NCBI GenBank assembly: GCA_017935365.1
Contig: JAGBHT010000031.1
Coordinates: 1-39,928 of the forward strand
Reading direction: 5' to 3'
Length of the DNA: 39,928 nt
Origin: Ruminiclostridium sp.
GTDB lineage: Bacteria; Bacillota; Clostridia; Oscillospirales; Ruminococcaceae
Position numbers and translations under genes: made by a program. Below, piece by piece: positions 23,507 to 33,422 of the stretch (its first letter is position 1; each line of letters starts with the position of its first letter). The notes beneath the pieces are model-generated. The model did no database searches, had not been told where the DNA came from, and worked only from the letters and a program-made list of their open reading frames with translations.

Positions 23507-24187
23507 ATGACAGAGCTTGAACAGATAATAGGCTATACGTTCAAAAATCCGGAGCTTTTAAAAGAAGCTCTTACTCATTCGTCATACACAAACGGAAAGC
23601 ATCTGCGCAGTAACGAGCGCCTTGAGTTTTTAGGCGACAGCGTGCTGAGCATTGTTGTATCCGAACATCTTTTTGAAAATCTTACAAATCTGCCCGAAGG
23701 ACAGCTTACTAAGATAAGAGCGAGCGTTGTGTGTGAGAATGCGCTTTATCCCTTTGCAAGGAAAATAGATTTAGGCAAGTATATTTTCCTGGGAAAAGGA
23801 GAAGAGCATACGGGCGGCAGAGACCGCCACTCGATACTTGCGGACGCATTCGAGGCACTGATTGCGGCAATATATCTTGACGGCGGATTTGAAGCGGCAA
23901 GGAATTTCATACTGCCGTTTATACCTCCGCTCGATAAGCTGAGTACCGGTAAATTCCTGCTCGGCGACTACAAGACGGTATTGCAGGAGATAATCCAGCA
24001 GAATCCCGAAGAGCGTGTTACCTATGAGATAAGCGATGAGTGCGGACAGGCACATAACAAGCAGTTCACCGCAAACGTACTTCTCAACGGTCAGATAATC
24101 GGCACAGGCAAGGGCAAGAGCAAGAAAGAAGCGGAGCAGAGCGCCGCAAAAGAGGCTATAAGCCTTATGGGATATGAAACAAACTAA
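23507..24187 (+). CDS. rnc: Ribonuclease III
   Basis: 226 residues. The catalytic domain has the signature NERLEFLGDSVLS and the second metal site DAFEALIAAIYLDGG. The C-terminal double-stranded-RNA-binding domain (about 155-222) ends KGKSKKEAEQSAAKEAI. It cleaves double-stranded RNA in rRNA and mRNA processing. GAAAGGT precedes the ATG. It overlaps the radical SAM gene by 14 nt and begins the conserved rnc-smc-ftsY neighbourhood. Confidence 0.97.
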   Translation: MTELEQIIGYTFKNPELLKEALTHSSYTNGKHLRSNERLEFLGDSVLSIVVSEHLFENLTNLPEGQLTKIRASVVCENALYPFARKIDLGKYIFLGKGEEHTGGRDRHSILADAFEALIAAIYLDGGFEAARNFILPFIPPLDKLSTGKFLLGDYKTVLQEIIQQNPEERVTYEISDECGQAHNKQFTANVLLNGQIIGTGKGKSKKEAEQSAAKEAISLMGYETN

Positions 24188-25166
24188 TATATCGGTATTT
24201 ATACCGCATTACGGCTGTAAACATATATGCAGTTTTTGCAATCAGAAAACAATAAGCGGACACAGTGAACCTGTCACAGAAAAGGAACTTGAAAGTATCC
24301 TTGACGGTCAGCTTGAAAACCTGAAAAACAGCGGAACAAGAGCGCAGATAGCGTTTTTCGGCGGAAGCTTTACCGCAATAGACCGCGATTATATGATAAG
24401 ACTGCTGACGGTAGCCAAGCGTTATATTGACGCATATCCCGAGCAGTATGACGGTATACGCTGTTCTACAAGACCGGACTGCATTGATGAAGAGATACTT
24501 GATATTCTTAAAAAATACGGCATGACGGCGATAGAACTCGGTGCGCAGAGCATGAATGACGAGGTACTTCGTACTAACCGCAGAGGTCACACGGCAGAAG
24601 ATGTAAGACGTGCGTCAGGGCTTATAAAGCAGTACGGCTTTGAACTCGGACTTCAGATGATGACAGGGCTCTACAAAGACACGGAGCAGTACTGCATAGA
24701 TACCGCAAAGGAATTTATTGCACTTCGCTGCGACACGGTGAGGATATACCCGACTGTTATACTGAAAAACACCGAACTCGGCAGACTGCACGAGAGCGGA
24801 ATGTATGACAGCTTTACTTTTGAACAAACGACAAGGCTTTGTGCAAAACTGCTTGATATGTTCAATAAGGCTGGGGTTGCGGTTATCCGTATGGGACTGC
24901 ACGCAAGCCGTGACGTTGAGCAGAATATGGTCGGCGGAGTGTATCACCCGGCACTGCGTGAGATAGCCGAGAGCATATTATATCTTGATAAAATGAACGC
25001 TGTGTGCGAGGACGGGGGAAAGTATGTCTTCTACACGGACAAGCGTAATATAAGTAAGATAATAGGACAGGGCGGAGCTAACCGCAATGCGCTTTCACAG
25101 CGTGGGATTTCCTTTAGGATAAAGGAAGAGAAAGGCACGGAGCTCCGTGCGGAGAGGATCGGTTGA
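24174..25166 (+). CDS. Radical SAM protein, Elp3-like
   Basis: 330 residues. The 4Fe-4S motif is C15-x3-C19-x2-C22 (GCKHICSFCNQ). It is followed by the SAM-binding FFGGSFTA, and by STRPDCIDEEIL and ELGAQSMNDEVL, characteristic of the Elp3/HemN-like branch. The C-terminal acetyltransferase domain of true Elp3 is missing. Many Clostridia carry this gene between rnc and smc; its substrate is not established as far as I know. It overlaps rnc (14 nt) and shares TGATG with smc, so translation is probably coupled. Confidence 0.88.
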   Translation: MKQTNISVFIPHYGCKHICSFCNQKTISGHSEPVTEKELESILDGQLENLKNSGTRAQIAFFGGSFTAIDRDYMIRLLTVAKRYIDAYPEQYDGIRCSTRPDCIDEEILDILKKYGMTAIELGAQSMNDEVLRTNRRGHTAEDVRRASGLIKQYGFELGLQMMTGLYKDTEQYCIDTAKEFIALRCDTVRIYPTVILKNTELGRLHESGMYDSFTFEQTTRLCAKLLDMFNKAGVAVIRMGLHASRDVEQNMVGGVYHPALREIAESILYLDKMNAVCEDGGKYVFYTDKRNISKIIGQGGANRNALSQRGISFRIKEEKGTELRAERIG

Positions 25167-28100
25167 TGTTTTTTAAATCTATGGAAATATACGGGTTCAA
25201 ATCGTTTCCCGATAAGACCATACTGCATTTTGATAAAAGAATGACCGCAGTTGTCGGAAGCAACGGCAACGGTAAAAGTAATATAAGTGACGCACTGCGC
25301 TGGGTAATGGGAGAGCAGGGCGCCAAAAGTCTGCGTGGAGATAAAATGGAGGATGTTATCTTCCACGGAACTGTACGCAGAAAGCCTATGGGTTTTGCCA
25401 GCGTAACGCTGACTATAGACAATCACGACAGAGCGCTCAGAGTAGACAGTGACGAGGTAGTCATATCCCGTAAGCTGTACAGGAGCGGCGAGTCGGAATA
25501 TAAGATAAATGGAGCAAAGACGCTTCTTAAGAATATAAACGAGCTTTTTATGGGTACGGGTCTCGGACGTGACGGATACAGCGTTATCGGTCAGGGTAAG
25601 GTATCGGAAATTGTCGAGTCGGGCGGAAGCAAGCGCCGTGAGGTATTTGAAGAAGCGGCAGGCGTTTCAAAATTCTTGGCGCAGAAAAAGGATGCAGAGA
25701 ATAAGCTGAAACGCACCGAAGATAACTTACTGCGTATCCGTGATATAGCGTCGGAACTTGAAACAAGACTTCCCGTGCTTGAAAAGCAGGCTACAAAGGC
25801 GAAAAAGGCTAAGGAACTGCTTGCAAGGGAAGAAGACCTCGACATTACGGTAAGTATGTACGAGCTGTCTGCTCTCGAAAAGACGATCTCGGAAGCCGAG
25901 GATAAATTACTTCTCAGCAAGGCGGAGTGTGAAAACCTTGACAGGGATATAGCAAAGCTTGAAGCGGAAGAAGAGGACAACAACAACCGCAGAATGACGC
26001 TCCGTGCCGAGCTTGAAAAGCTGAAAGCCGGAAGCGATGAGGCAAGGGACCGCATAAGCGACATCAAGGCGGAGATCGCCGTATTGCGTAACGATATTTC
26101 ACACGCAGAAGAAGCTATTGCCGAAACCGAAAAACAGATCGAGGACGGTAAGAGCGGCAAGGCAAGACTAGAAGAAGATAAGAAGAACCTTGAAAATGAG
26201 ATAGAGCAAAAGCAGGCATTGATAACACAGCTGAAAGCCGACAGTGAAAAGCTTACAGAAGAGCTTACCGGTATTGACGCTGAGGGTGAAACGCTTTCGG
26301 GGGAGTACAAGGAGCTTGACGAAAAGCAGGGTCGGCTGTATCTTAAAAGAACGCAGTTACAGCTTTCGGTACAGCAGATAGAATCAACTTCCGAACAGCT
26401 TTCAAAGCGTAAGGAAGAGCTTACAAGAACTGCCGAGAATGCGGCGGCTGAGGCGAAGGCACAGAGAATAAAGCTCAGTGATACCGATGAAGAGCTTGAA
26501 CAGGCCAAGGAAGAAAAAGCCGAAGCCGAGAACAAGCTGACAGGTTATAAAAAGCTGTTTGCCAATAAGAACGACAAGCTGAAAACAGCAGGTCAGACGC
26601 TTGAAACGCTCCGCAAGGAGTACGAAACCAAAGCTTCACGTCATCAGGTGCTTGACGAGATAGACAAGAATATGGCAGGTTTCCAGTCGAGTGTAAAGTC
26701 TGTCATAATGGCGGACAGACAAGGCAGGCTCAGCGGTATAAGAGGTACGGTTGCAGATATAATCAGCGTTGACAAGCGCTATACTGTGGCTATTGAAATA
26801 GCGCTCGGCGGTATAATGCAGAATATCGTAACCGATAACGAAGAGTCTGCAAAGCGCAGTATGCGTTATCTTAAAGAAAACAACTTAGGACGTGCCACAT
26901 TCTTACCTCTTACAAGTGTAAAGGGAAAAATGCTTGAAGTCGGCGGACTTGGTAACGAGAACGGCTTTGAGGGTATGGCGTGCGACCTTGTTGAATATGA
27001 CAGGCTGTATGACGGTATAGTAAAGTCAATACTCGGCAAGACGGCAGTCGTTGAGGATATCGACACGGCTTCATTCATTGCCAAGAAGTACGGTTATCGT
27101 TTCAGGATAGTAACGCTTGACGGTCAGGTCATCAACGCAGGTGGTTCGTTCACGGGCGGTAGCGTAAGAAATGACGCAGGCATTATCGCCAGAAAACAGG
27201 AGCTTGCTCTGTTATCCGAGCAGATTGAAAAGCTAAGTGCTAAAATAAAGGACGAGAGCGAACAGTTGAAACCGCTCCAGGCGGAAGTCGCTAAGATGGC
27301 GGCTGAGATGGACGGTTTTGCGGAAACCGTATCGCAGTGCGAGCCGAAGATAGCAAGGCTTGAAGCACAGCGTGACGGTATAAAACAGCTTTTGTCACAG
27401 CTTACCGCACAGCGTGACAGCGCCGAAGAACAGCTTGACGCACAGGAAAAAGCCGAGAATGACGGCAGAAAACTTCTCAGCGATACTAAGGCACAGCTTG
27501 AAAGCGTGCTTGCCGAGATAGAAAAGAACGAAACAGCCCTGTCGCAGCAGAGAAGCGGACTTGACGAGGCTGAGGACAAGAGAAAAACGCTTGCCGACAA
27601 GATACAGAAGAACAATATGGATGTTCTGTCGGTGAACGGCGATATATCAAATATCCGTACAAGGATAGAAGGTATAGACGCGTCTATTCTTGCACTCAGT
27701 GACGGCGGAAGCGAACAGCTGAGAAAAATAGAAGAACTGAAAAACGGTATTGAGCAGAAGAACAGCGTTATAACGCTGAAACTTGCTCAGACCGAGGAAA
27801 TAGCAAAATCGGCAGGCGACAACGAAAAGGCTATAGCCGATAACGTTTCGCTTACCAATGCGGCTGAAAAGCGTATCAGCGAGATAAACAAGTCGATAAG
27901 AGAACTTACCGAGGCAAAGGAAAAGTTCAGTGCAGACCTTGCCCGTCAGGAAGAGCGTAAAGGCTCGGCGGAAAGCCAGACCGAGAAGATAATTTCGGGA
28001 CTGTGGGACAAGTACGAGATGACGCGCAGTGAAGCAAGAGAACGTGCAAAGCCGGTCGACGACGCAGGTATATTCATGCTCAGAGCGGAGCTTGCCGAGA

Positions 28101-28744
28101 TAAAGCGCAGTATCGCGGCGCTCGGAAGCGTAAACTACAGCTCGATAGAAGAGCTTGAAGAGGTATCGGAGCGTTACGGTGTTCTTGCAAAGCAGTTGAA
28201 GGACGTTGAAACTTCAAAGACAGAGCTTGAAAATCTTATCGCCGACCTGATAAAGGATATAAAGCAGAGATTTACAGAGAGCTTTGACGATATAAATCAT
28301 CATTTCGGAATGCTGTTCAGCGAGATATTCGGCGGCGGCGAAGCAAGACTTCAGCTGTCCGACCCGGACGATGTACTGAACTCCGATGTTGAGATCTATG
28401 CCGCACCTCCGGGAAAGGTTATAAAGAGCCTGTCACTGTTATCCGGCGGTGAAAAGTCAATGGTAGCGCTGACCATTTACCTTGCAATATTACTTCACAG
28501 ACCGACGCCGTTCTGTATGCTTGATGAGGTCGATGCGGCGCTTGACGAGGCTAACGTACAGAAATATGCTACATACTTAAAGCGATTCTCACATAATACT
28601 CAACTGATGGTTATCACCCACAGAAGAGGTACTATAGAGCTGTGCGATGTGCTGTACGGCGTTTATATGCAGGAAAAGGGCGTATCGGGACTGTTAAGAC
28701 AGGAATTCAGCGAGGAATTTTTAAACGAGGTTGAAAACTCATAA
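25166..28744 (+). CDS. smc: Chromosome condensation ATPase SMC
   Basis: 1192 residues, full length. Walker A is near the N-terminus (VGSNGNGKSNISDALRW). Two long coiled coils (about 170-500 and 670-1010) flank the hinge (about 515-640, GIRGTVADIISVDKRYTVAIE...). The C-terminal head has the ABC signature LLSGGEKSMVAL and Walker B PFCMLDEVDAALD. With ScpA and ScpB it compacts and segregates chromosomes. ATG 25166 overlaps the previous stop by one base. Confidence 0.98.
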   Translation: MFFKSMEIYGFKSFPDKTILHFDKRMTAVVGSNGNGKSNISDALRWVMGEQGAKSLRGDKMEDVIFHGTVRRKPMGFASVTLTIDNHDRALRVDSDEVVISRKLYRSGESEYKINGAKTLLKNINELFMGTGLGRDGYSVIGQGKVSEIVESGGSKRREVFEEAAGVSKFLAQKKDAENKLKRTEDNLLRIRDIASELETRLPVLEKQATKAKKAKELLAREEDLDITVSMYELSALEKTISEAEDKLLLSKAECENLDRDIAKLEAEEEDNNNRRMTLRAELEKLKAGSDEARDRISDIKAEIAVLRNDISHAEEAIAETEKQIEDGKSGKARLEEDKKNLENEIEQKQALITQLKADSEKLTEELTGIDAEGETLSGEYKELDEKQGRLYLKRTQLQLSVQQIESTSEQLSKRKEELTRTAENAAAEAKAQRIKLSDTDEELEQAKEEKAEAENKLTGYKKLFANKNDKLKTAGQTLETLRKEYETKASRHQVLDEIDKNMAGFQSSVKSVIMADRQGRLSGIRGTVADIISVDKRYTVAIEIALGGIMQNIVTDNEESAKRSMRYLKENNLGRATFLPLTSVKGKMLEVGGLGNENGFEGMACDLVEYDRLYDGIVKSILGKTAVVEDIDTASFIAKKYGYRFRIVTLDGQVINAGGSFTGGSVRNDAGIIARKQELALLSEQIEKLSAKIKDESEQLKPLQAEVAKMAAEMDGFAETVSQCEPKIARLEAQRDGIKQLLSQLTAQRDSAEEQLDAQEKAENDGRKLLSDTKAQLESVLAEIEKNETALSQQRSGLDEAEDKRKTLADKIQKNNMDVLSVNGDISNIRTRIEGIDASILALSDGGSEQLRKIEELKNGIEQKNSVITLKLAQTEEIAKSAGDNEKAIADNVSLTNAAEKRISEINKSIRELTEAKEKFSADLARQEERKGSAESQTEKIISGLWDKYEMTRSEARERAKPVDDAGIFMLRAELAEIKRSIAALGSVNYSSIEELEEVSERYGVLAKQLKDVETSKTELENLIADLIKDIKQRFTESFDDINHHFGMLFSEIFGGGEARLQLSDPDDVLNSDVEIYAAPPGKVIKSLSLLSGGEKSMVALTIYLAILLHRPTPFCMLDEVDAALDEANVQKYATYLKRFSHNTQLMVITHRRGTIELCDVLYGVYMQEKGVSGLLRQEFSEEFLNEVENS

Positions 28745-28789
28745 TAAAGACTTGCAATAAAGATTGTATATGAAATATCGGGGTAGGAA

Positions 28790-30049
28790 ATGAAAAAATT
28801 AAGAGTAACAGCTCTGGTGCTTGCCGTTATTCTTGCGGTAGGCGGTATAGTGCTTAAAATCATCGGTTATGATACATCGGCTGATTTCGAGCCGACATTA
28901 CCGCTTGACACCGTACTCAGTACCGGGCAGGCGCAAAAAGAGCTTAAATATGTTTACGACACGGTGAGAGCAAATCACCCGGCTTTTCTTATCGATGAAA
29001 AAGCAGAGAAGAAATTCGGTGATACATATCTTGCTTTGCGAAAAAAACTCGGTAACAGCGAAACCATGACAGTTACCGACCTGTGGGAGATGTCGGAAGA
29101 GCTTGTGTGTACGCTTGACGATGCTCATACGATAGTAACAGTATCGGGAACACTGTATGTAAGTGACGGCTGTGAAATAAGCAGTGCGTATAAAAACGGC
29201 ACGCTTGTATCAATTGACGGTATATCTGCGGACAGCATGAAAGAGCATTTTAAAAATATTTTTCCGTGCGAACCGCAGGTCAGCTTCTATGCCGACTATA
29301 TGTTCGGTGAAGCACTGCAATACGGTAGCTGGCTTACTCTTCTCGGTGCTGACGTATCTGACGGAATAGATGTCGTTATCGGTGAAAACAGCGAAGCAAA
29401 GCATTTTGATATGACCGATGAACCGCCTGCAAGAAAACAGCTTGAACTTTGCTCATACAAGATCGACAAGGAAAATTCACTCGGTATTTTCACACTCAAC
29501 CGTTGTGAAATGTCAGAAGAATACACCGATAAGTTGTCGGAGTTTTTCGACAAAGTAAAAGATAATGATATAAAAAATGTAGCTGTTGACTTGCGCAGTA
29601 ACGGCGGTGGTACAACGGAAGTAATAAACGAATTTTTAAGATATATCAATATAAGTGATTACAAGCTGTTCGGCGGAGTGGATATAAGAAACGGCGGAAA
29701 TCTGATCTCGTACCGTGATGAGATAACGCCGAATAAGCACGTTGAAAATGCTTTTGACGGCAAGGTGTATGTGCTGACATCGCAATACACGTTCAGCTCG
29801 GCAATGGACTTTGCAACAGTGATACAGGATAACGGCATAGGAAAGGTGATAGGCGAAATACCCGGAAATATGCCGACCGCATACGGCGACAAGCTGGGTT
29901 TTCAGCTTCCCGAATCGAAACTTGTGCTGAGTGTATCATACAAGAAATTCTACCGTGTGGACATAAACAAAAGCATTGAACCGCTTATCCCCGATTATAC
30001 GGTTGAAGCCGATAAGGCTTTGGAAAAGCTGGTTGAATATATAAAGTAG
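28790..30049 (+). CDS. S41 family peptidase-like membrane-anchored protein
   Basis: 419 residues. An N-terminal hydrophobic segment (about 5-26, no lipobox) would export or anchor the protein outside. The C-terminal half has the S41 landmarks NVAVDLRSNGGG and YTFSSAMDFATVIQDN, whose serine fits the nucleophile, then IGEIPGNMPTAYGD. A clear PDZ domain is not apparent. The catalytic lysine of CtpA-type enzymes is not obvious, so activity is uncertain. It is inserted between smc and ftsY, which are adjacent in many Firmicutes. TAGGAA precedes the ATG; 14 nt separates it from ftsY. Confidence 0.8.
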   Translation: MKKLRVTALVLAVILAVGGIVLKIIGYDTSADFEPTLPLDTVLSTGQAQKELKYVYDTVRANHPAFLIDEKAEKKFGDTYLALRKKLGNSETMTVTDLWEMSEELVCTLDDAHTIVTVSGTLYVSDGCEISSAYKNGTLVSIDGISADSMKEHFKNIFPCEPQVSFYADYMFGEALQYGSWLTLLGADVSDGIDVVIGENSEAKHFDMTDEPPARKQLELCSYKIDKENSLGIFTLNRCEMSEEYTDKLSEFFDKVKDNDIKNVAVDLRSNGGGTTEVINEFLRYINISDYKLFGGVDIRNGGNLISYRDEITPNKHVENAFDGKVYVLTSQYTFSSAMDFATVIQDNGIGKVIGEIPGNMPTAYGDKLGFQLPESKLVLSVSYKKFYRVDINKSIEPLIPDYTVEADKALEKLVEYIK

Positions 30050-30062
30050 GAGAAATTTTTCA

Positions 30063-30968
30063 ATGGGATTTTTTGAAAAACTGAAAAGCGGCTTAAAGAA
30101 CACAAAAGACGCTCTCGCAAGCAAGATAACGGGAGTTATAAACTCGTTCACAAAGATTGACGAGGACTTCTTTGAAGAGCTTGAAGAAACACTTATCTTA
30201 TCGGATATAGGCGCTGTGACAAGTGCGAATATCTGTGAGGCTTTAAGAAAAGAAGTAAAGGCTACAGGTACTACGGATCCTGCGGAAGTAAAGGGGCTTT
30301 TAAAGAAGATAATAGCAGAGATACTTGAGGGCGACAATGAGCTTTGCCTTGATACAAAGCCGACAGTTATTCTTGTTATCGGCGTAAACGGCGCAGGCAA
30401 GACAACGACTATAGGAAAGCTTGCGTATAACCTTAAAAACAGCGGCAAGAAAGTTGTCGTTGCGGCGGCTGATACATTCCGTGCGGCGGCTATTGAGCAG
30501 TTGCAGGTATGGACAGACCGTGCAGGCGTTGATATAATAAAGCACGCAGAGGGAAGCGATCCTGCGGCTGTAGTGTTTGACGCTATCAAGGCAGGTATGG
30601 CAAGAGATGCGGATGTTATCATATGCGATACCGCAGGCAGACTGCACAACAAGAAGAACCTTATGGACGAGCTTAAAAAGATTGCAAGAATAGTAAACAA
30701 CAACGCTCCCGACAGCCGTGTTGAAACTCTGCTTGTGCTTGACGCAACGACCGGACAGAACGCGGTAAATCAGGCAAGACTGTTCAAGGAAACTGCGGAT
30801 ATAACGGGTATAGTTCTTACCAAGCTTGACGGAACGGCAAAAGGTGGTATAATAATACCTATAAAGGAAAAACTCGGCATACCGGTAAAACTGGTCGGTG
30901 TGGGCGAGAAGATAGACGATCTGCAGCCGTTTATACCGCAGGACTATGTTGAAGCCCTGTTTGAATGA
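30063..30968 (+). CDS. ftsY: Signal recognition particle receptor FtsY
   Basis: 301 residues: a short helical N domain, then the SRP GTPase with G1 GVNGAGKTTTIGKL, DTFRAAAIEQL, G3 DTAGRLHNKKNLMDEL, G4 TKLDGTAKGG, and GVGEKIDDLQPF near the C-terminus. It lacks the long acidic A domain of enteric FtsY, as usual in Firmicutes. It docks ribosome-SRP complexes at the membrane. AGGAGAAATT precedes the ATG. Confidence 0.98.
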   Translation: MGFFEKLKSGLKNTKDALASKITGVINSFTKIDEDFFEELEETLILSDIGAVTSANICEALRKEVKATGTTDPAEVKGLLKKIIAEILEGDNELCLDTKPTVILVIGVNGAGKTTTIGKLAYNLKNSGKKVVVAAADTFRAAAIEQLQVWTDRAGVDIIKHAEGSDPAAVVFDAIKAGMARDADVIICDTAGRLHNKKNLMDELKKIARIVNNNAPDSRVETLLVLDATTGQNAVNQARLFKETADITGIVLTKLDGTAKGGIIIPIKEKLGIPVKLVGVGEKIDDLQPFIPQDYVEALFE

Positions 30969-30994
30969 TCAAATCAGTAACGAAAGGACAATAT

Positions 30995-31579
30995 ATGAAA
31001 CTTATTATCGCCTCCAACAATGCAGGCAAGATAAAAGAATTCAAAGAAATGCTGACGCCTCTCGGCTATGAGCCTGTTTCTATGAAAGAAGCGGGAATCA
31101 ATACCGATATAGCGGAGGACGGAACGACATTCAGCGAAAATGCACATATAAAGGCAAAGACAATATACGATATGACGCATACACCCGTCCTTGCGGACGA
31201 CAGCGGACTGTCGATAGAGTTCTTAGGCGGTGCGCCGGGTATATATTCCGCAAGATACGCAGGCGAGAATGCAACCAATGAGGACAGGATAAACAAGGTA
31301 CTCGGTGAGCTTAAAGGCGTTGACAAGCCGCTCAGAAATGCAAAATTCGTATGCGCCTTATACTTTATCCGTGACGATGATTACGAGATATGCGTAACAG
31401 GCGAGTGCGAGGGATTCATCGGAGAAGAACCCATAGGCGAGAACGGCTTCGGTTACGATCCTATATTCATGATTGATGATGATACAAGCATGGCTTGCCT
31501 TTCTGACGAGGAAAAGAACAAGATAAGCCACAGAGCAAAAGCGCTTGAAAAACTTGTAGCCGAGCTTGGCAAAAAGTAA
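30995..31579 (+). CDS. rdgB: dITP/XTP pyrophosphatase (RdgB/HAM1)
   Basis: 194 residues from ATG 30995 (AAAGGA upstream; an earlier ATG overlapping ftsY lacks an SD). Motifs: IIASNNAGKIKEF, LADDSGLSIEFLGGAPGIYSARYAG, and NGFGYDPIFM. It hydrolyses non-canonical purine triphosphates to keep them out of DNA and RNA. The stop shares one base with the next start (TAATG). Confidence 0.96.
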   Translation: MKLIIASNNAGKIKEFKEMLTPLGYEPVSMKEAGINTDIAEDGTTFSENAHIKAKTIYDMTHTPVLADDSGLSIEFLGGAPGIYSARYAGENATNEDRINKVLGELKGVDKPLRNAKFVCALYFIRDDDYEICVTGECEGFIGEEPIGENGFGYDPIFMIDDDTSMACLSDEEKNKISHRAKALEKLVAELGKK

Positions 31580-31872
31580 TGGATATCAAAGATTTACCCT
31601 ATATTCTGATAGTGGCGTACCTGATCATAATAAATATGATCGGTTTTATACTGCCGCCTGTGGATAAGAGCAAAGCAAAGAAAAATAAATGGCGCATACG
31701 GGAAAGGACGCTTTTCATCGTGTCTGCGCTCGGCGGCTCGGTCGCAATGTATATTTCAATGCGGCTGTTCCACCACAAGACAAAGCATAAGAGATTTATG
31801 ATAGGAATACCGGCAATTATCGTTTTACAGCTCGGTGCTGTATTTGCCGTATGGTATTTCTTTATAAGATAA
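31579..31872 (+). CDS. DUF1294 family small membrane protein
   Basis: 97 residues. Two or three membrane segments (about 7-27, 46-62, 75-95) surround the conserved DKSKAKKNKWRIRERTLF and HKTKHKRFMIG segments that define DUF1294. The family function is unknown to me. It starts on the last base of the rdgB stop and is followed 15 nt later by yhbY, so it belongs to the same transcript. Confidence 0.88.
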   Translation: MDIKDLPYILIVAYLIIINMIGFILPPVDKSKAKKNKWRIRERTLFIVSALGGSVAMYISMRLFHHKTKHKRFMIGIPAIIVLQLGAVFAVWYFFIR

Positions 31873-31887
31873 GAAACGGAGAGAATA

Positions 31888-32190
31888 ATGGAGATAACAA
31901 GCAGACAGAGAGCAAAGCTGAAGGGAATAGCAAGCAATTACGACACTATCTTTCAGATAGGCAAGAACGCAATATCGGACGAGCTTATAAAGCAGCTTTC
32001 GGACGCACTGGAAGCCAGAGAGCTTATAAAGATAAGAGTTCTCGAGAATTGCGGCTACAGCGCAAAGGAGCTTGCAGGCGAGATAGGCGAAAAGACAAAC
32101 AGCATAGTTGTACAGGTGATCGGCACAAAGATTGTCCTTTACAGACAGAATAAAGATCCTAAGAAAAGGAAGATTAGCTTAGATGATTAA
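31888..32190 (+). CDS. yhbY: CRM-domain ribosome assembly RNA-binding protein
   Basis: 100 residues spanning a single CRS1/YhbY (CRM) domain: LKGIASNYDTIFQIGKNAISDELIKQL, then VIGTKIVLYRQ at the end, with the GxxG-like GKNA loop. Bacterial YhbY binds pre-50S particles. GAAACGGAGAG precedes the ATG. It overlaps nadD by 8 nt. Confidence 0.95.
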   Translation: MEITSRQRAKLKGIASNYDTIFQIGKNAISDELIKQLSDALEARELIKIRVLENCGYSAKELAGEIGEKTNSIVVQVIGTKIVLYRQNKDPKKRKISLDD

Positions 32191-32782
32191 GATAGGCGTA
32201 TTCGGCGGTGCATTCAACCCCATTCACAACGGACATATAAACATGGTGAAAGAGGCTTTCACCGACCTTAAATTACAGAAAATGCTGATAATCCCCACTT
32301 GCGTTTCACCCCACAAGAGCAACAAGGGCCTTATCGCGTTTGAGGACAGGGCAAAGATGTGTGAGCTTGCCTTTGCAAAAGAGATTGAAGAGGGCAAATT
32401 TGAAATAAGTGATATTGAAAAGCGTATGGGCGGTACAAGCTACACGATAAATACTATCCGCGAGCTTAAAAGACAGTATCCCGACGATGCGGTATTCTAT
32501 CTGATAATCGGCGGAGATATGCTGTTCTATTTCGATAAGTGGTATCGCTACGAGGCGCTTCTCGGCGAGTGCAAGGTGGTAGCCGCCGCAAGAGAAAACA
32601 GCGAATACAGCGATATGTGTGAATATGCCGCAGAAATGGGCAGAATAAAGGTACTTAACCTGCACGTCACAGAGGTAAGTTCCACCGAGATCCGTGAAAA
32701 GCTGAAAAACGGAGAGAGCATCACAGGACTTGTCCCTGAAGATGTTGAAAGCTATATAAAGGAACGTGGTCTTTATGTGTGA
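32183..32782 (+). CDS. nadD: Nicotinate-nucleotide adenylyltransferase
   Basis: 199 residues. The N-terminal nucleotidyltransferase motif GGAFNPIHNGH (8-18) contains the HxGH-type signature, with PHK after it and the C-terminal VSSTEIREKL. It makes NaAD from nicotinate mononucleotide and ATP in NAD synthesis. The yhbY-nadD-yqeK-rsfS order is a conserved Firmicute cluster, here with overlapping ends. Confidence 0.97.
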   Translation: MIKIGVFGGAFNPIHNGHINMVKEAFTDLKLQKMLIIPTCVSPHKSNKGLIAFEDRAKMCELAFAKEIEEGKFEISDIEKRMGGTSYTINTIRELKRQYPDDAVFYLIIGGDMLFYFDKWYRYEALLGECKVVAAARENSEYSDMCEYAAEMGRIKVLNLHVTEVSSTEIREKLKNGESITGLVPEDVESYIKERGLYV

Positions 32783-33422
32783 GAAGCAGAGTAAGGACGA
32801 ACAGCGTTACGCTGAAAAGTACGCGGATTATGTTAAGCTTCTTAAAAACACGCTTTCCAAAAAGCGATTTACGCACAGTATGAACGTTGCCGCAATGTGT
32901 CTGGCACTTGCAAAAAAGCACGGCGGTGACGAGGAAAAAGCATATCTTGCAGGACTTCTTCACGACATCAAAAAGGAAGAAACACCCGATGCGATGAAAG
33001 CGCAGGCAGTTCTCAGCGGTATGAATGTAAGCGATGAGGAACTTTACACCCCGGCGCTCTGGCACGGTCCTGCGGGAGCATATCACATTTCAAAAAATCT
33101 CGGTATAAAGGACGAGGATATTTTAAACGCAGTGCGTTACCACACGGCAGGCAGAGCGGATATGTCACTTCTTGAAAAGATCGTTTATTTAGGCGATCTC
33201 ACAAGCGCCGATAGAAGCTATAAAGATGTCGAAAAATACCGTGAAATGAGCTTTGAAAATCTTGACAACGCCATGTACAATGCGTTAAAATATTCTATAG
33301 GCGAAACGCTCGGCAAGGGCGGAGTGATACCTCCCTGCACGATAGAAGGATACAATTTTTACACAAAGCTCATGAGAGCGAGAAAAAGTGAAACAGAAAG
33401 GAAAAATCCTAAGAATGACTGA
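32775..33422 (+). CDS. yqeK: YqeK HD-domain Ap4A hydrolase
   Basis: 215 residues from ATG 32775 (AAAGGAA 10 nt upstream); GTG 32766 sits too close to that SD. HD-domain landmarks are RFTHSMNVA, AGLLHDIKKE and AVRYHTAGRADMSLLEKIVYLGDLTS, in the YqeK pattern. YqeK proteins cleave diadenosine tetraphosphate symmetrically, using iron. It overlaps nadD and rsfS by 8 nt each. Confidence 0.94.
   Translation: MCEKQSKDEQRYAEKYADYVKLLKNTLSKKRFTHSMNVAAMCLALAKKHGGDEEKAYLAGLLHDIKKEETPDAMKAQAVLSGMNVSDEELYTPALWHGPAGAYHISKNLGIKDEDILNAVRYHTAGRADMSLLEKIVYLGDLTSADRSYKDVEKYREMSFENLDNAMYNALKYSIGETLGKGGVIPPCTIEGYNFYTKLMRARKSETERKNPKND

Noticed and set aside
25591..26535. 314-codon minus-strand open frame
   Set aside because: It is the antisense of the first SMC coiled coil and gives a Ser/Phe-rich shadow sequence.
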